This document shows, piece by piece, positions 11,834 through 21,255 of a stretch of DNA of 64,000 nt. This DNA comes from Leptospira sp. (GTDB lineage: Bacteria; Spirochaetota; Leptospiria; Leptospirales; Leptospiraceae), in NCBI GenBank assembly GCA_016742255.1, contig JACVCB010000001.1, positions 216,393 through 280,392 of the forward strand. The letters run 5' to 3'. A program made the translations under genes and the position numbers. Position 1 is the first letter of the stretch. Each line of letters starts with the position of its first letter. The notes under the pieces were generated by a model. That model did not search any database. It saw only the letters and a program-made list of their open reading frames with translations, and was not told the DNA's origin.

Positions 11834-13584
11834 AATAGGCCTGCTAGTTTTAAAAATTCGGTTTCAGCGAGGGAAATTTCAGATCCAAGTGTTTCCCAAA
11901 GGGATGGGATCTCGGAAGTTTTTTTCGGTTTTTTCTGGGAAGCAAATGAAGAATATACTTTTACCTTAGGTTCTGTTCCTGAAGGACGGATGGTGAGTTT
12001 TGCATTTCCTTCCAATTCTACTTGGATCACATTGGACTTTGGCATTCCTTTGAAAACAGATGTTTTGTTTTTACCGGAAGCAGTTTGTGTTTCATAGTCT
12101 AAGACACCCACAACCTTTCTTCCTCCAATCATTTTTCCAATGAGGTTTTCTTTTCGTAAGGCCTCAATTGATTCTTTGATTTTGGTTTGTCCCGAACTCC
12201 CTTCCAAGGTAAGTGAATACAAACTTTCGCGGTAAAGTCCATACTTTAGATAAATTTCATTCAGGTAACTGAGTAGGTCTCCTTTTTCTGCGAGGATCTC
12301 TACAAACAAAAGTGCACTGGAAAGGGAGTCTTTGTCGCGAACAAATGGTACGGGAAGGTATCCATACGATTCTTCTCCACCGAATAGAAACAAATTGTTT
12401 TTCTTTGTTTCTATTTGTTTCATTTCTTCTGCGATGTATTTGAATCCAGTGAGGACATTTTTGATTTTGATTCCATTTTTTTTGGCAATGGCTTCTTGTA
12501 AGTCGGTTGTGACAATGGTTTTCACTAAGTGGTATACTTTGCCTTTTGCTTTTTTTTGTTCACAAAGGTAAGCTGCCATGATGGAACCAATTTGGTTTCC
12601 ATTCAGATATTCATATTCCCCATCGGACTTTCGAACACCGACACCTAATCTGTCAGCGTCTGGGTCAGTGGCAATGAACACTTCCGCTTTTTTCTTTTTA
12701 GCGTGAAACTCACATAAGGCGAGGGCTTCCTTTTCTTCTGGGTTTGGGTATTTGACCGTTGGAAATTCACCATCAGGTTTTTTTTGTTCTGGCACTAAAA
12801 ATACAGATTTGTATCCAAAATAGGATAACATTTCTTTCATATACTCTCCACCAGTCCCGTGTAACGGAGAGTATACGATTTTTAAATTGGTGCGAGTTTT
12901 TGGTTTAGCTTTGGATTGGATTTTAGCGTTTTTTAAATCCTTTAAGTAACTTTTAAAACAATCAGTTCCTACAGACTTCACATATTTTTTATAAACTTTG
13001 TCTGTTTTGGATAACATTGGAATGGAAGACCAATCCTCAATTTCACCAATTCGTTTGATAATGAGTGCATCGTCTGGTGGAACAAGTTGTCCTCCATCGG
13101 CAAGGTATGCTTTGAATCCATTATATTCAGGTGGATTATGGGAAGCTGTGATGACTATCCCGCCACTTGCTTTGTAATAACGAATGGCATAAGACAATAG
13201 TGGGGTAGGTGTTACCTTCGGAAATAAATGAACGGTTACTCCAAGTGTAGCACCAATGCCTGCAGAAAGTTCAGCGAATTCTTTTGATAACCTTCTGGAA
13301 TCATACGCGATGACAATTGATGGTTTTTCTTTTGTGTCTCGTAAGTAACTAAGAAAACCAAGAGCAGCACGACCCACTGTATAGAGGTTCATTTTGCCAA
13401 TTCCATTTCCGATTTTCCCTCGGATCCCCCCTGTACCAAAACTGAGAGGGTGTGCATATGAATCGACGAGTTCCGAGGTGATTCCTTTTTGCCAATCTTC
13501 GTATGCCTTTTTGGCTTCGGATTGGATTTCTGTAGAAAAAGGTGATTTCGTCCAAGATAGGATATTGTCTTCTGGTTTCAACAT
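11830..13584 (-). CDS. Phosphoglucomutase/phosphomannomutase family enzyme
   Basis: Alpha-D-phosphohexomutase of 584 residues, interconverting hexose 1- and 6-phosphates. The four signature loops are present: the phosphoserine loop ITASHNPPEYNG (Ser148), the metal loop DPDADRLG, the sugar-recognition loop GGEESYGYL and the phosphate-binding loop RPSGTEPKVKVY. The size and the GTGGIRGKIG N-terminal motif match the PgcA-type bacterial phosphoglucomutase rather than the shorter GlmM or ManB. It is the first gene of the minus-strand operon with argD and leuB. It diverges from the aminotransferase at 13631, leaving a 46-bp shared promoter region. Confidence 0.92.
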
Positions 13585-13630
13585 AGCTTACATACTAATC
13601 TTTTGAAGCTAAGTTGTCTGGAAATCAATT

Positions 13631-14719
13631 TTGGAACCAAGAGAATTTTTCATAGAAGATCGACTGGAACGATTCCGTCTGACCGCATTTTGTAATTTAG
13701 GGGAAAGTGGACTGTCCCACTTTACGATGGAGGAAATGCTTGCGATGGCAGGTCTTCATTGGAAAGATCTTTCCCCAATTCCGATGTATGATGCACCAAA
13801 CCAAGGCTCATACGAACTCCGTGAGGCAATCGCGAATTTGTATCCAGGTGTTTCTCCAGAAGAGGTGCTTGTGACAACGGGAACGGGGGAGGCCTTGTAC
13901 CTTACCTTCCAACTTTTGGTGAAACCAAGTGAGTCCCTTGCTTTGGTTTGGCCTGCCTTCCAAGCCTTGTATGAAATCCCAAAAATGTTAGGAGCAAAGA
14001 TCATCTCAATCCCATATACAAATGCATTTTCCGCATCCACTTGGGAAGGTATCGATGCTGATCTCTATTTGATCAACCACCCTCATAATCCGTCTGGTAG
14101 AACATTTGACACGAGTGAGTGGGACTCACTCCTTACTATCTTACGAAGAAAAAGGAAAACCGTCGTCTTCGATGAACACTACCGATTTTTGCCTAAAGGT
14201 GGCGGAATGGGGAAAACAGGAGTGGATCCCAAACAGAGTTTTTATGGTACTGGTTCCTTTACAAAATGTTTTGGTGTAACAGGGCTTAGGGTAGGATGGC
14301 TCATCGCAGACAAAGACTTTATCAAACGCGCAAGGTCGTTTAAGGATTATCTCACACACACAGTAAACCCGATTTCCGAACGAATTGCTTTAGGACTTCT
14401 AAAGGAAAAAGAAACATTCCTCCCAAAGATTCAATCACGTGTACAAAATAATATAAGCCATTTTACTTCTGTTTGGCGGGACTTGCCGAAGGTGGAATCC
14501 TTTTCCCCACCAGAAGGTGGTCTTGTCGGGTGGTTACAAATCCAAAATGGCATCAGATCTGAGGACTATGCAGACAAACTGTTTGATCGCACAGGTGTAT
14601 TTGTTTTACCTGGATCCAATTTTGAAATGGAAGGTTTTCTTCGGATTGGATTTGGTGCTAAGGAAGATGTGTTTTTAGAAGGACTGAAACGGTGGAAATC
14701 ATGTACGGATCTCATTTAA
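13631..14719 (+). CDS. Aminotransferase class I/II (fold-type I PLP enzyme)
   Basis: A PLP enzyme of 362 residues starting at TTG. Motifs: TGTGEALY (phosphate loop), HPHNPSG at 150-156, Asp181 in VVFDEHYRF (pyridine contact), Lys212 in GSFTKCFG (Schiff base), and R220 followed by VGW. It belongs to the aspartate/histidinol-phosphate aminotransferase superfamily, but the substrate cannot be read from the sequence. It lies divergently from phosphoglucomutase, and its end overlaps the next gene, so it is probably cotranscribed with the exonuclease-like gene. Confidence 0.85.
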   Translation: MEPREFFIEDRLERFRLTAFCNLGESGLSHFTMEEMLAMAGLHWKDLSPIPMYDAPNQGSYELREAIANLYPGVSPEEVLVTTGTGEALYLTFQLLVKPSESLALVWPAFQALYEIPKMLGAKIISIPYTNAFSASTWEGIDADLYLINHPHNPSGRTFDTSEWDSLLTILRRKRKTVVFDEHYRFLPKGGGMGKTGVDPKQSFYGTGSFTKCFGVTGLRVGWLIADKDFIKRARSFKDYLTHTVNPISERIALGLLKEKETFLPKIQSRVQNNISHFTSVWRDLPKVESFSPPEGGLVGWLQIQNGIRSEDYADKLFDRTGVFVLPGSNFEMEGFLRIGFGAKEDVFLEGLKRWKSCTDLI

Positions 14720-15459
14720 GACAAAGCCTCCAACTGTTTCCAGGCATTGGAGAAAAAAAAGAAAAACAATTGTTTGGTGTTGGTGTGTATGATTGGCCTT
14801 CTCTTATCCAATTCCAAAAAACAACAAACGATCCACTTTTACCCTCAGTTTCCATTTTAGAAGAACGTTTAGAACAATTGGAAATGGAATTTCAAGAAGC
14901 TAATTTTACATTTTTTACTAATGAACTTCCAAGCCTTGAGTATTGGAGGTTATGGCAAAACTTTCCGGAACGATTTTGTTTTTTAGACATTGAGACCACG
15001 GGGATATCGGAATCTTCTGTGACAACAGTCGTGAGTTTGTTTCAAAACGAAACCATTCGCACCTTTGAACGAGGAAAAGACCTCGAGTTTTTATTTGATT
15101 CTATTTTTCCTGAAGACATCATCGTTACTTATAATGGCAGGCGATTTGATATTCCCTTTTTAGAAAGAGAATTCCACTACCGTGTGAAAAATCCGCAACT
15201 AGATCTGATGAACCTCTTACATTCCATTGGGATCAAAGGAGGATTAAAAAAATCAGAAATCCAATTAGGCCTTGTGCGACCCGAAGCCATCGCCGGGATG
15301 GATGGAAGGGAAGCACCTCTCCTTTGGTATTCCTACCAACAAACAAACAACAAAGAAGCTCTTGAAAAATTAATCGCGTATAACAGAGAAGATACGAAAA
15401 ATCTTAAAATTGTGTTAGAGAAAACAATTGATTTGTTAACGGAGAACCGACTGTTTTAA
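14701..15459 (+). CDS. YprB-like RNase H-fold exonuclease
   Basis: DEDD-type 3'-5' exonuclease domain resembling the YprB family. Acidic motifs are FLDIETTGI (first DxE), YNGRRFDIPFLER (second Asp) and YNREDTKNL (last Asp). The N-terminal ~60 residues carry FPGIGEKKEKQLF, a helix-hairpin-helix-like segment often found in DNA-binding proteins. ATG 14701 follows GGTGGA at good spacing; an in-frame GTG at 14692 would add three residues. It overlaps the aminotransferase by 19 bp and the convergent CBS gene by 4 bp. A DNA-repair or RNA-processing role is inference. Confidence 0.82.
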   Translation: MYGSHLRQSLQLFPGIGEKKEKQLFGVGVYDWPSLIQFQKTTNDPLLPSVSILEERLEQLEMEFQEANFTFFTNELPSLEYWRLWQNFPERFCFLDIETTGISESSVTTVVSLFQNETIRTFERGKDLEFLFDSIFPEDIIVTYNGRRFDIPFLEREFHYRVKNPQLDLMNLLHSIGIKGGLKKSEIQLGLVRPEAIAGMDGREAPLLWYSYQQTNNKEALEKLIAYNREDTKNLKIVLEKTIDLLTENRLF

Positions 15460-15887
15460 TGTGGGCCATACATATACTCTCTGAGGATATGCATCTCGGC
15501 TTGTGTTTTATTCAGTTTGGTTTTGACCGCATCTCCAATGGAAATGAGTCCTATAATTTTGTCCCCGTCAAGTACAGGCATATGGCGGAAACGTTTTGTG
15601 ATCATATTATTTAAAATATCATCCACATCTTCGTCTGGACCAGCAACCGTGAGTTGAGTGGTCATCACATCTTTTAATTTGATTTTATCTAAATTGGCAT
15701 GGTCTTTCGCAACCACACGCATTAGGTCTCTCTCAGTAAAGATACCAACAAGTTTTCCTTGGAAGGTCACAATGAGTGATCCCACTTTGGCACCCACCAT
15801 CATTTGAGTGGCTTCCAATACATTTCTATCTTCTTCGATGGAAAGAACGGAGGAGGCTTTGTCTTTGAGGATTTCTTTTACGGACAT
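15456..15887 (-). CDS. CBS-domain-pair protein
   Basis: A small protein (143 residues) made of two CBS domains in tandem (about 8-60 and 73-130). The usual pattern is visible: SVKEIL, MVGAKVGSLIVTFQGKLVGIFTERDLMR, then LKDVMTTQL, TKRFRHMPVLDGDKIIGLISIGD. Such Bateman modules bind adenosine nucleotides and act as stand-alone energy sensors or partners of other proteins. No catalytic domain is attached. It ends 4 bp inside the exonuclease-like gene on the opposite strand, and the tRNA pair lies just upstream. Confidence 0.9.
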   Translation of the reverse strand: MSVKEILKDKASSVLSIEEDRNVLEATQMMVGAKVGSLIVTFQGKLVGIFTERDLMRVVAKDHANLDKIKLKDVMTTQLTVAGPDEDVDDILNNMITKRFRHMPVLDGDKIIGLISIGDAVKTKLNKTQAEMHILREYMYGPH

Positions 15888-15962
15888 GACACACTTGGTG
15901 TACCGGAATCAGGGGAGATAGCAAGAAATTTTTAAAAGAGAAGGGAAGAGAAAACGGGTTTT

Positions 15963-16035
<73 letters not shown>

Positions 16036-16046
16036 GTTTCTTTTCT

Positions 16047-16120
16047 TGGGCCTGACAAGACTTGAACTTGTGACCCCTCGCTTATCAAGCGAGTGCTCTA
16101 ACCAACTGAGCTACAGGCCC
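16047..16120 (-). tRNA. tRNA-Ile (GAU)
   Basis: A 74-nt cloverleaf on the minus strand: acceptor GGGCCTG/CAGGCCC, D-arm AGCTCAGTTGGTTAGAGC, anticodon stem CTCGC/GCGAG with loop TTGATAA (anticodon GAT), T-loop GTTCAAGTC and discriminator A, with no encoded CCA. The order Ile then Ala is that of classical 16S-23S spacers, but no rRNA gene is near. Confidence 0.97.
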
Positions 16121-16199
16121 GGGATACGAACAGTATTTTTCGAGAGGGGTCTATGGGCAATCTTTTTTTAGGATTATTTTGCAAACCCAAAGAGAATTT

Positions 16200-17372
16200 T
16201 CATTCGGCAATTTCTATGATTAAATCATCTAACAAAAGTAATGCTTCCTTTTTCCATTGGAAAACTCCACTTGCGATGGAACAGAGCCCTTGTTTTTCCC
16301 ATTTATGAATGGTTTGGATGTATTTGGTTTGTGTGGGAACATCTAAATAGGTATGAATAAACTCTAAATATTGAAAGGGCGAAAACAACCGAAAAAGGGT
16401 AAGTGCAAGTTCTGTGTTGGGAGTTGCCACTTCGTATTGATTTTTTGGCGGTTTTTTTTGGTAGGACATCGCATTTCTTGGATTCCCATACCGAGAACCT
16501 TCGATGAAACCATGGGCACCAGGTCCAATGCCAAGATAGGGTTCATAGGTCCAATACTTAAGGTTGTGTTTGGATTCAAAACCTGGTTTGGCATAATTGG
16601 AAACTTCATACCATTGGTATCCATTTTTTCCCATTAACTCGGGTAAGGTGAGTAAAATTTCCGATTGGATGCTTTCTTCGGGTTCTGTTTTTTTCTGATC
16701 CTTTACATCTCGTGAATACTGAGTCCCTTTTTCCAAAGTGAGCGAATACAAACTCAAATGGGGTAAACCCGCCTCTAAAAAATATGCTAAGTCGGAAAAA
16801 AAATCAGACTCTTGTAAACCTGGAATTCCATACATCAAATCAATTCCCACACGTTTGATGGGGGAATTTGTTAATGTACTACGAAGAGAGTCGTATTTTT
16901 CTTTGTCGTAATGCCTTCCTAAAAATTCCAAACCAATTGGATTCCGTGTTTGGACACCCACATTCACGCGGTTGATCCCAATCCTTGCATACTCGTCGAG
17001 TAAGTTTGGACTTAGGTCTTCTGGGTTTACTTCGATCGAAATCTCAGATTCTTGGGCAAACTCAAATTCGGATCGAAGGAAGTGGAGGAAGTTTTCCCAA
17101 AGTTTTGTTGTGGCCTTCGATGGAGTCCCACCTCCGAAAAAAACAGTATCAATGGTTTTGTTTTTTAGGTTTGGAAAATGGGAAATTCGTTCTAAAACTT
17201 CTTTTTGATAAGAAGAAAAGAGCGTTGATTCGTCGTTAGCTGGTCCTTTGCCAATTCCTTCTGAATAAAAATCACAATAATCACATTTTTTGAAACAATA
17301 AGGGAAATGTACATAGATCCCTAAAACGGAATTTCTGACTTGCCAGATGGTTTCATTTGTTGTTTGTTTCAT
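16200..17372 (-). CDS. hemW: HemW-type radical SAM protein
   Basis: Radical SAM protein of 390 residues of the coproporphyrinogen-dehydrogenase-like family, now regarded as the haem chaperone HemW. The 4Fe-4S motif is C26-x3-C30-x2-C33 inside HFPYCFKKCDYCDF, followed by the SAM-binding FFGGGTPS and by SIEVNPEDLS and RVNVGVQT. True HemN has an extra Cys next to the cluster motif (CxxxCxxCxC); this protein has Asp-Phe there, as HemW does. It diverges from the small exported-protein gene at 17376 with only 3 bp between start codons. Confidence 0.9.
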   Translation of the reverse strand: MKQTTNETIWQVRNSVLGIYVHFPYCFKKCDYCDFYSEGIGKGPANDESTLFSSYQKEVLERISHFPNLKNKTIDTVFFGGGTPSKATTKLWENFLHFLRSEFEFAQESEISIEVNPEDLSPNLLDEYARIGINRVNVGVQTRNPIGLEFLGRHYDKEKYDSLRSTLTNSPIKRVGIDLMYGIPGLQESDFFSDLAYFLEAGLPHLSLYSLTLEKGTQYSRDVKDQKKTEPEESIQSEILLTLPELMGKNGYQWYEVSNYAKPGFESKHNLKYWTYEPYLGIGPGAHGFIEGSRYGNPRNAMSYQKKPPKNQYEVATPNTELALTLFRLFSPFQYLEFIHTYLDVPTQTKYIQTIHKWEKQGLCSIASGVFQWKKEALLLLDDLIIEIAE

Positions 17373-17375
17373 GTG

Positions 17376-17858
17376 ATGAAAGGTATTTCGATTCCTTTAT
17401 TTTTTGTATTGGCCTTATCTAATACGATTCTTTCCCAGACTCTTGTGGAACCAAACCAAAACTTTTTATGGGAATCGTTTTCATTTCAATTTCCAGAACC
17501 TGTTGTTGTCAAAATCGAGTCCACGAGCCAAAAAAAACTCACAGTGTATCCTGCCAAACGAGATGGATTTTTTATGGTCGTCAGGATTTTACCTTGGAGT
17601 GAACCCATTACGGACAAAAACCTTTGGGTTGGGTCCGTTTTTCATCAACCCATAGAGCCAAAACAATATGAGAGAGTCATCCTTGGCAAAACTTTCCAAG
17701 TGTATGAAGCAGGCCAAGTTCGAAACCAAAATGCATTACGTAACCAAGTTTGGGTGCGAATGGATGCGAAACCCTATCTTTGGATTTGGATCCAATGGAA
17801 ATCCGATCGTAAGGACCTCACCGATTTTTTTGAATCCAACCGCTTTCTTTCGCTTTAA
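17376..17858 (+). CDS. Hypothetical exported protein
   Basis: A 160-residue protein of unknown function. The chosen ATG at 17376 begins a standard signal peptide (MKGISIPLFFVLALSNTILSQ), with probable cleavage near residue 20; the open frame reaches back to 17340 but would overlap the hemW start. The mature part has no Cys and is rich in Trp and Phe (NFLWESFSFQF, YLWIWIQW), suggesting a small beta-sandwich-like periplasmic domain. No motif allows a functional call. The gene is followed by a tRNA on the same strand. Confidence 0.7.
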   Translation: MKGISIPLFFVLALSNTILSQTLVEPNQNFLWESFSFQFPEPVVVKIESTSQKKLTVYPAKRDGFFMVVRILPWSEPITDKNLWVGSVFHQPIEPKQYERVILGKTFQVYEAGQVRNQNALRNQVWVRMDAKPYLWIWIQWKSDRKDLTDFFESNRFLSL

Positions 17859-17919
17859 TGACCAGTCACTTGTTTTGTGCTTGTCTCTCCTTATTTCCTC
17901 GAAAGATTGGAAGTCAGTG

Positions 17920-17993
17920 GGGCCTATAGCTCAGTTGGTTAGAGCAGCAGACTCATAATCTGCGGGTCGAAGGTTCGAGCCCTTCTGGGCCCA
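17920..17993 (+). tRNA. tRNA with CAU anticodon (Met, or Ile2)
   Basis: A 74-nt cloverleaf: acceptor GGGCCTA/TGGGCCC (one G-T pair), D-arm AGCTCAGTTGGTTAGAGC, anticodon stem GCAGA/TCTGC with loop CTCATAA (anticodon CAT), T-stem GAAGG/CCTTC, discriminator A. It lacks initiator features because the acceptor starts with a paired G. The body resembles bacterial tRNA-Ile2 read by TilS as much as elongator tRNA-Met, so the amino-acid identity is open. Confidence 0.9.
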
Positions 17994-18019
17994 CAAAACA
18001 GGAAAGGGAACGATATTGT

Positions 18020-18595
18020 ATGGAGTTTTATGAAGTAAAAATTTCTGATATCAGCCTGACCAATGTTGGTTTTGCCGTTTTCCTACGCCCGAAGGATTCG
18101 GAAGACAAACGTGTGGTTCCGATTTTCATCGGACCTCTCGAAACCCATTCTATCACCACAGTCATTGATGGCACAAAACCGCCACGACCTATGACACATG
18201 ATTTGATGTTGTATATGTTAACATCTCTTGGTGCCACTGTTCAGAGAATCACAATCGAAGAGATTGTTGACAGTACGTTTTATGCAAAAATCCAACTGCG
18301 CCGAGATGAAGAAATCATCACTTTGGATGCAAGGCCTTCTGACTCAATTGCCCTTGCCTTACGTGCCAATGCACCGATCTTTATCGCAAAATCTGTGTTA
18401 GATGAAACTGGCATCATCATGAAAGAAGATGAAATCCAAGGGGAAAACATTTCATCTGAGAAAAAAATCCAGGCCTTACCCAAATCGAACCTGCAGATTT
18501 TAGAAGAGACTTTGGAAAATGCTCTGAAAACCGAAGATTATGAAACTGCGGCCAAAATCCGCGACCAAATCAAAAAACTCATCGAAAACAGTTGA
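18020..18595 (+). CDS. Bifunctional nuclease family (DUF151) protein with C-terminal UVR motif
   Basis: The first ~135 residues match the bifunctional nuclease domain (BFN/DUF151): VGFAVFLRP, VPIFIGPLETHSI, RPMTHDLM, ITLDARPSDSIALALRANAPIF. The last ~40 residues (LEETLENALKTEDYETAAKIRDQI) form a UVR helix pair as in UvrB and UvrC, which mediates protein-protein contacts. This fusion is common in spirochaetes and other phyla. Its role is not well defined; DNase/RNase activity has been reported for plant members. The gene begins 27 bp after the CAU tRNA. Confidence 0.9.
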   Translation: MEFYEVKISDISLTNVGFAVFLRPKDSEDKRVVPIFIGPLETHSITTVIDGTKPPRPMTHDLMLYMLTSLGATVQRITIEEIVDSTFYAKIQLRRDEEIITLDARPSDSIALALRANAPIFIAKSVLDETGIIMKEDEIQGENISSEKKIQALPKSNLQILEETLENALKTEDYETAAKIRDQIKKLIENS

Positions 18596-18784
18596 TTCGA
18601 TTTAACTGAATCAACCTGATCATCAACTGAATCATTAATCCGACCAAAAACCAAGTCAATGTCCAATTTTGACTATGTCTCATAGAAATCGGAAGAGTTG
18701 GAATTTTTTTATTGTAATCCCTGTTTTTCCTTCGTAGACTTGGAATCCAAAATCTAGGGTGTATCCCTTCGATAGGAATGTTGT

Positions 18785-19150
18785 ATGGAAAAATTGGTTA
18801 TGGATGTCGTAAACGCTGGAATCGCATTGTTTCGTTCTGGTGAAGAAAAATTAAAAACTGCAGTTGTGGATTTAGAGAAAGTCTATAATGAGTTAAAATC
18901 AAAAGGGGAACTTGATAAATCAGCGGAAACTCAAAAAATCCGTGACCTATTAAGCAAAACCATTGCTGATGCTCAAGGTGCACTTGGAAAAACTAACGCA
19001 AGTTATGATGAAATTGTAGCTAAATTACAAACAAACTACCAATCAATTTACCAACAAATTGACACTGCAATTCCTCCTCAAGTGAAAGAGAAATTGAAAC
19101 AAACGTTAGATGAACTAAAGGTTCTCATCGACAAAGCAAAATCAAAATAA
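18785..19150 (+). CDS. Phasin-like helical protein
   Basis: A 121-residue, entirely helical and Lys/Glu-rich protein with an N-terminal amphipathic stretch (VMDVVNAGIALFRSGEEKLK) followed by two coiled-coil-forming helices. The pattern fits the phasin-related proteins that coat storage granules and are annotated widely in Leptospira, but the match is by composition and not a strict motif. It has a good Shine-Dalgarno (AGGA, 8 nt before ATG) and its own terminator directly downstream, so it is probably a strongly expressed single-gene transcript. Confidence 0.7.
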   Translation: MEKLVMDVVNAGIALFRSGEEKLKTAVVDLEKVYNELKSKGELDKSAETQKIRDLLSKTIADAQGALGKTNASYDEIVAKLQTNYQSIYQQIDTAIPPQVKEKLKQTLDELKVLIDKAKSK

Positions 19151-19181
19151 TTGTTTCAAGAAATTGATGAAAATCACCAAA

Positions 19182-19209
19182 AGCCACAGAGTTTTCTGTG
19201 GCTTTTTTT
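19182..19209 (+). terminator. Rho-independent terminator after the phasin-like gene
   Basis: Stem AGCCACAG (19182-19189) pairs with CTGTGGCT (19196-19203) around a 6-nt loop and is followed directly by a run of seven T. It lies 31 bp after the stop codon at 19150, and the MFS start used here (19234) is just beyond it. Confidence 0.9.
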
Positions 19210-19233
19210 ATTTGTTCTCAGAGAGTAGCCCTG

Positions 19234-20514
19234 ATGAGTCAGTCTCCTAAAAAAATACAATTCATTTTGTTTTTAATTGTTTTTACCGATATGATGGGGT
19301 TTTCCCTTTTGTTTCCTCTGTTCCCAAAGACCTTAGAGTTTTTTCTATCGAAGGGAGATGATGTATTCTTTCGAACATTTTATTCATTCGCAAATTTTTT
19401 ATCATTTGGTGGTGAAACCAAATACACCTTTGTTCTGTTTGGTGGAATTTTAGGAAGTATTTATAGTTTTTTACAATTTATGGCAGCACCTGTTTGGGGT
19501 AGGTTGTCAGACCATTCCGGAAGGCGTACTATATTACTTTTCACAACGTTTGGAAATACAATTGGGTATGTGTTATGGTTGTTTTCTTCCCAGTTTTGGA
19601 TGTTTGTTGTGAGCCGAGTCATTACAGGGATGATGGGAGGAAATTTATCTGTCGCATCAGCTGCAATGGCTGACCAAACGGACGAAAAATCGAGAGCTGC
19701 AGGAATGGGTTTTTTAGGAGCAGGGATCGGACTTGGTTTTGTGATGGGTCCACTTCTTGGTGGTATTAGTTCCCAATGGACGTTTTTAGATTCGATGTAT
19801 GAGGAAGGGACGTTTGTGATTTTCCCTGCTTCTGCATTTTTTTCCATTTTAGTTTCGCTTGTTTCGATGGTGCTCGTGTATTTGTTTTTGCCTGCTTCCA
19901 AACCAGAAAAGGTTCAAGAAAAAGAAATCCATCCATTTTTATCCTTAAAAAAAATCGAATCTAGGAATTTGGTTCGGATTTCCTTACTCAACCTTTTATT
20001 TGTGTTAAGTTTTTCAGGTTTTGAATTTGTTGTGAATTTTTTTCTTTCCGATACATTTCAGTTTTCCCCCAAACAAATCGGATTTACGTTTTTATACATT
20101 GGAATCATCATCATACTTGTGCAAGGTGGTGTCGTGAGACGTTTGTCTGGTAAAATTTCAGAAAAGAAAATCTCACTATATGGTGGTGTTTTAGTGGTAT
20201 TGGGAATGGCACTCTTAGTACTTTTTGGATCTGAATTTGTGGGGTTATTCGTTTCCCTTTTCTTTTTAGCATTTGGAAGTGCCCTAGTGAACCCAGGGCT
20301 TTCTTCGTTTGCTTCATTAGAAAGTGGAAAAGGAGATCTCGGAAGGTCTCTTGGGCTCTTTAGGAGTTTTGGATCCCTAGGAAGAGCTGTTTCTCCCATC
20401 GTATTCTCTCTGTTATACTTTCAGAAAGGCCCTAGTTTTGCTTTTTTTGTTTCCTTACTTCTCCTCTGCGGATTTATAATTTTACTCGGGAAACAAAAAG
20501 AACGAACTACTTAA
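19234..20514 (+). CDS. MFS transporter (drug/sugar exporter-like)
   Basis: A 12-TM major facilitator of about 426 residues. The loop 2-3 motif A is clear (GRLSDHSGRRTI), preceded by APVW. The TM5 region has GAGIGLGFVMGPLLGG, the antiporter motif C pattern, so export in exchange for protons is likely, as in TetA-type carriers. The frame is open to 19198, but those codons lie inside the terminator hairpin, so ATG 19234 is preferred. The substrate is unknown. The 3' end overlaps the convergent ACT-domain gene by 4 bp. Confidence 0.85.
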   Translation: MSQSPKKIQFILFLIVFTDMMGFSLLFPLFPKTLEFFLSKGDDVFFRTFYSFANFLSFGGETKYTFVLFGGILGSIYSFLQFMAAPVWGRLSDHSGRRTILLFTTFGNTIGYVLWLFSSQFWMFVVSRVITGMMGGNLSVASAAMADQTDEKSRAAGMGFLGAGIGLGFVMGPLLGGISSQWTFLDSMYEEGTFVIFPASAFFSILVSLVSMVLVYLFLPASKPEKVQEKEIHPFLSLKKIESRNLVRISLLNLLFVLSFSGFEFVVNFFLSDTFQFSPKQIGFTFLYIGIIIILVQGGVVRRLSGKISEKKISLYGGVLVVLGMALLVLFGSEFVGLFVSLFFLAFGSALVNPGLSSFASLESGKGDLGRSLGLFRSFGSLGRAVSPIVFSLLYFQKGPSFAFFVSLLLLCGFIILLGKQKERTT

Positions 20515-21134
20515 AGAAAAGATTCTAATTTTGCTCGTAACATCGGAAACATAAGTTTCTCATCTAACTTCTCTCCTGTGAGAGAAGTGCGGAGTAAAAA
20601 ACTATCTCGGATTTTTCCGTCAAAACTATTCGCTGTAAAACTAATGATATCAATTCCCAAATGATACAATGCTTCTGTGATTTGGAATAAAATCCCAGGA
20701 GTGTCTTTCATTCGTAAATCCATGACTGTAAAATCAGAAGAAATAGGATTGTAGAGTTTGAGTGATGCTTCTGAGTCTCCAATTTTGCGTACAAGGATTT
20801 CTTCTTTTGCATTTTCGCGCAGGTACATCGCTACCGATTTCCCTTCATAAAAAAGAGCATATAAATCAGAACGAATTTGGGAGAGAAGGCTTTCTGTCAT
20901 CTCAGCACCATCCCAACTGCGGATCACAAACAAGTCTTGCACATGCCCATCACTTGCTGTCTCCGCTACGGCTTCCAAAATATCCCAACGGTGGTTGAAG
21001 AGAACCGAAGTCACTCGGTATAAGATCCCCAAATCATCTTGGGAAAGGGAGATTTTGAGGAGAGTTGTGTCCTTTCTTGGTACACAGGATATATGGAGGA
21101 TCGGTTTTTTGATTTCTTGTATGACAGGTGCCAT
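20511..21134 (-). CDS. Tandem ACT-domain protein (GlnD C-terminus-like)
   Basis: A 207-residue protein with two ACT domains. The first is near 24-90 (KISLSQDDLGILYRVTSVLF, WDILEAVAETASDG) and the second near 135-207 (VMDLRMKDTPGILFQITEALYHLGIDI). The arrangement is like the C-terminal regulatory part of the PII uridylyltransferase GlnD, without the nucleotidyltransferase and HD domains. A role in sensing amino acids such as glutamine is inferred from the ACT fold only. No partner enzyme is adjacent; the gene is transcribed alone, convergent to the MFS gene. Confidence 0.82.
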   Translation of the reverse strand: MAPVIQEIKKPILHISCVPRKDTTLLKISLSQDDLGILYRVTSVLFNHRWDILEAVAETASDGHVQDLFVIRSWDGAEMTESLLSQIRSDLYALFYEGKSVAMYLRENAKEEILVRKIGDSEASLKLYNPISSDFTVMDLRMKDTPGILFQITEALYHLGIDIISFTANSFDGKIRDSFLLRTSLTGEKLDEKLMFPMLRAKLESFL

Positions 21135-21255
21135 AACACTCTCCTAAAACTTTTGCATTTTGCTTAGAACTTAAACAATCCGTGTCAGGAAATGCCTGCA
21201 CTGGTTCTAAAACGGAATCAATCAGTAAGATGCAAAAAGAATGCCAAAGAGTCTC

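Noticed and set aside
17668..17958. Open frame of 96 codons ending in PIAQLVRAADS
   Set aside because: Its end reads through the CAU tRNA; this peptide is a well-known artefact of tRNA sequence, and the rest overlaps the exported-protein gene in another frame.
18592..18614. 7-bp hairpin overlapping the stop codon of the bifunctional nuclease gene
   Set aside because: Short AT-rich stem with no T-run; likely chance.
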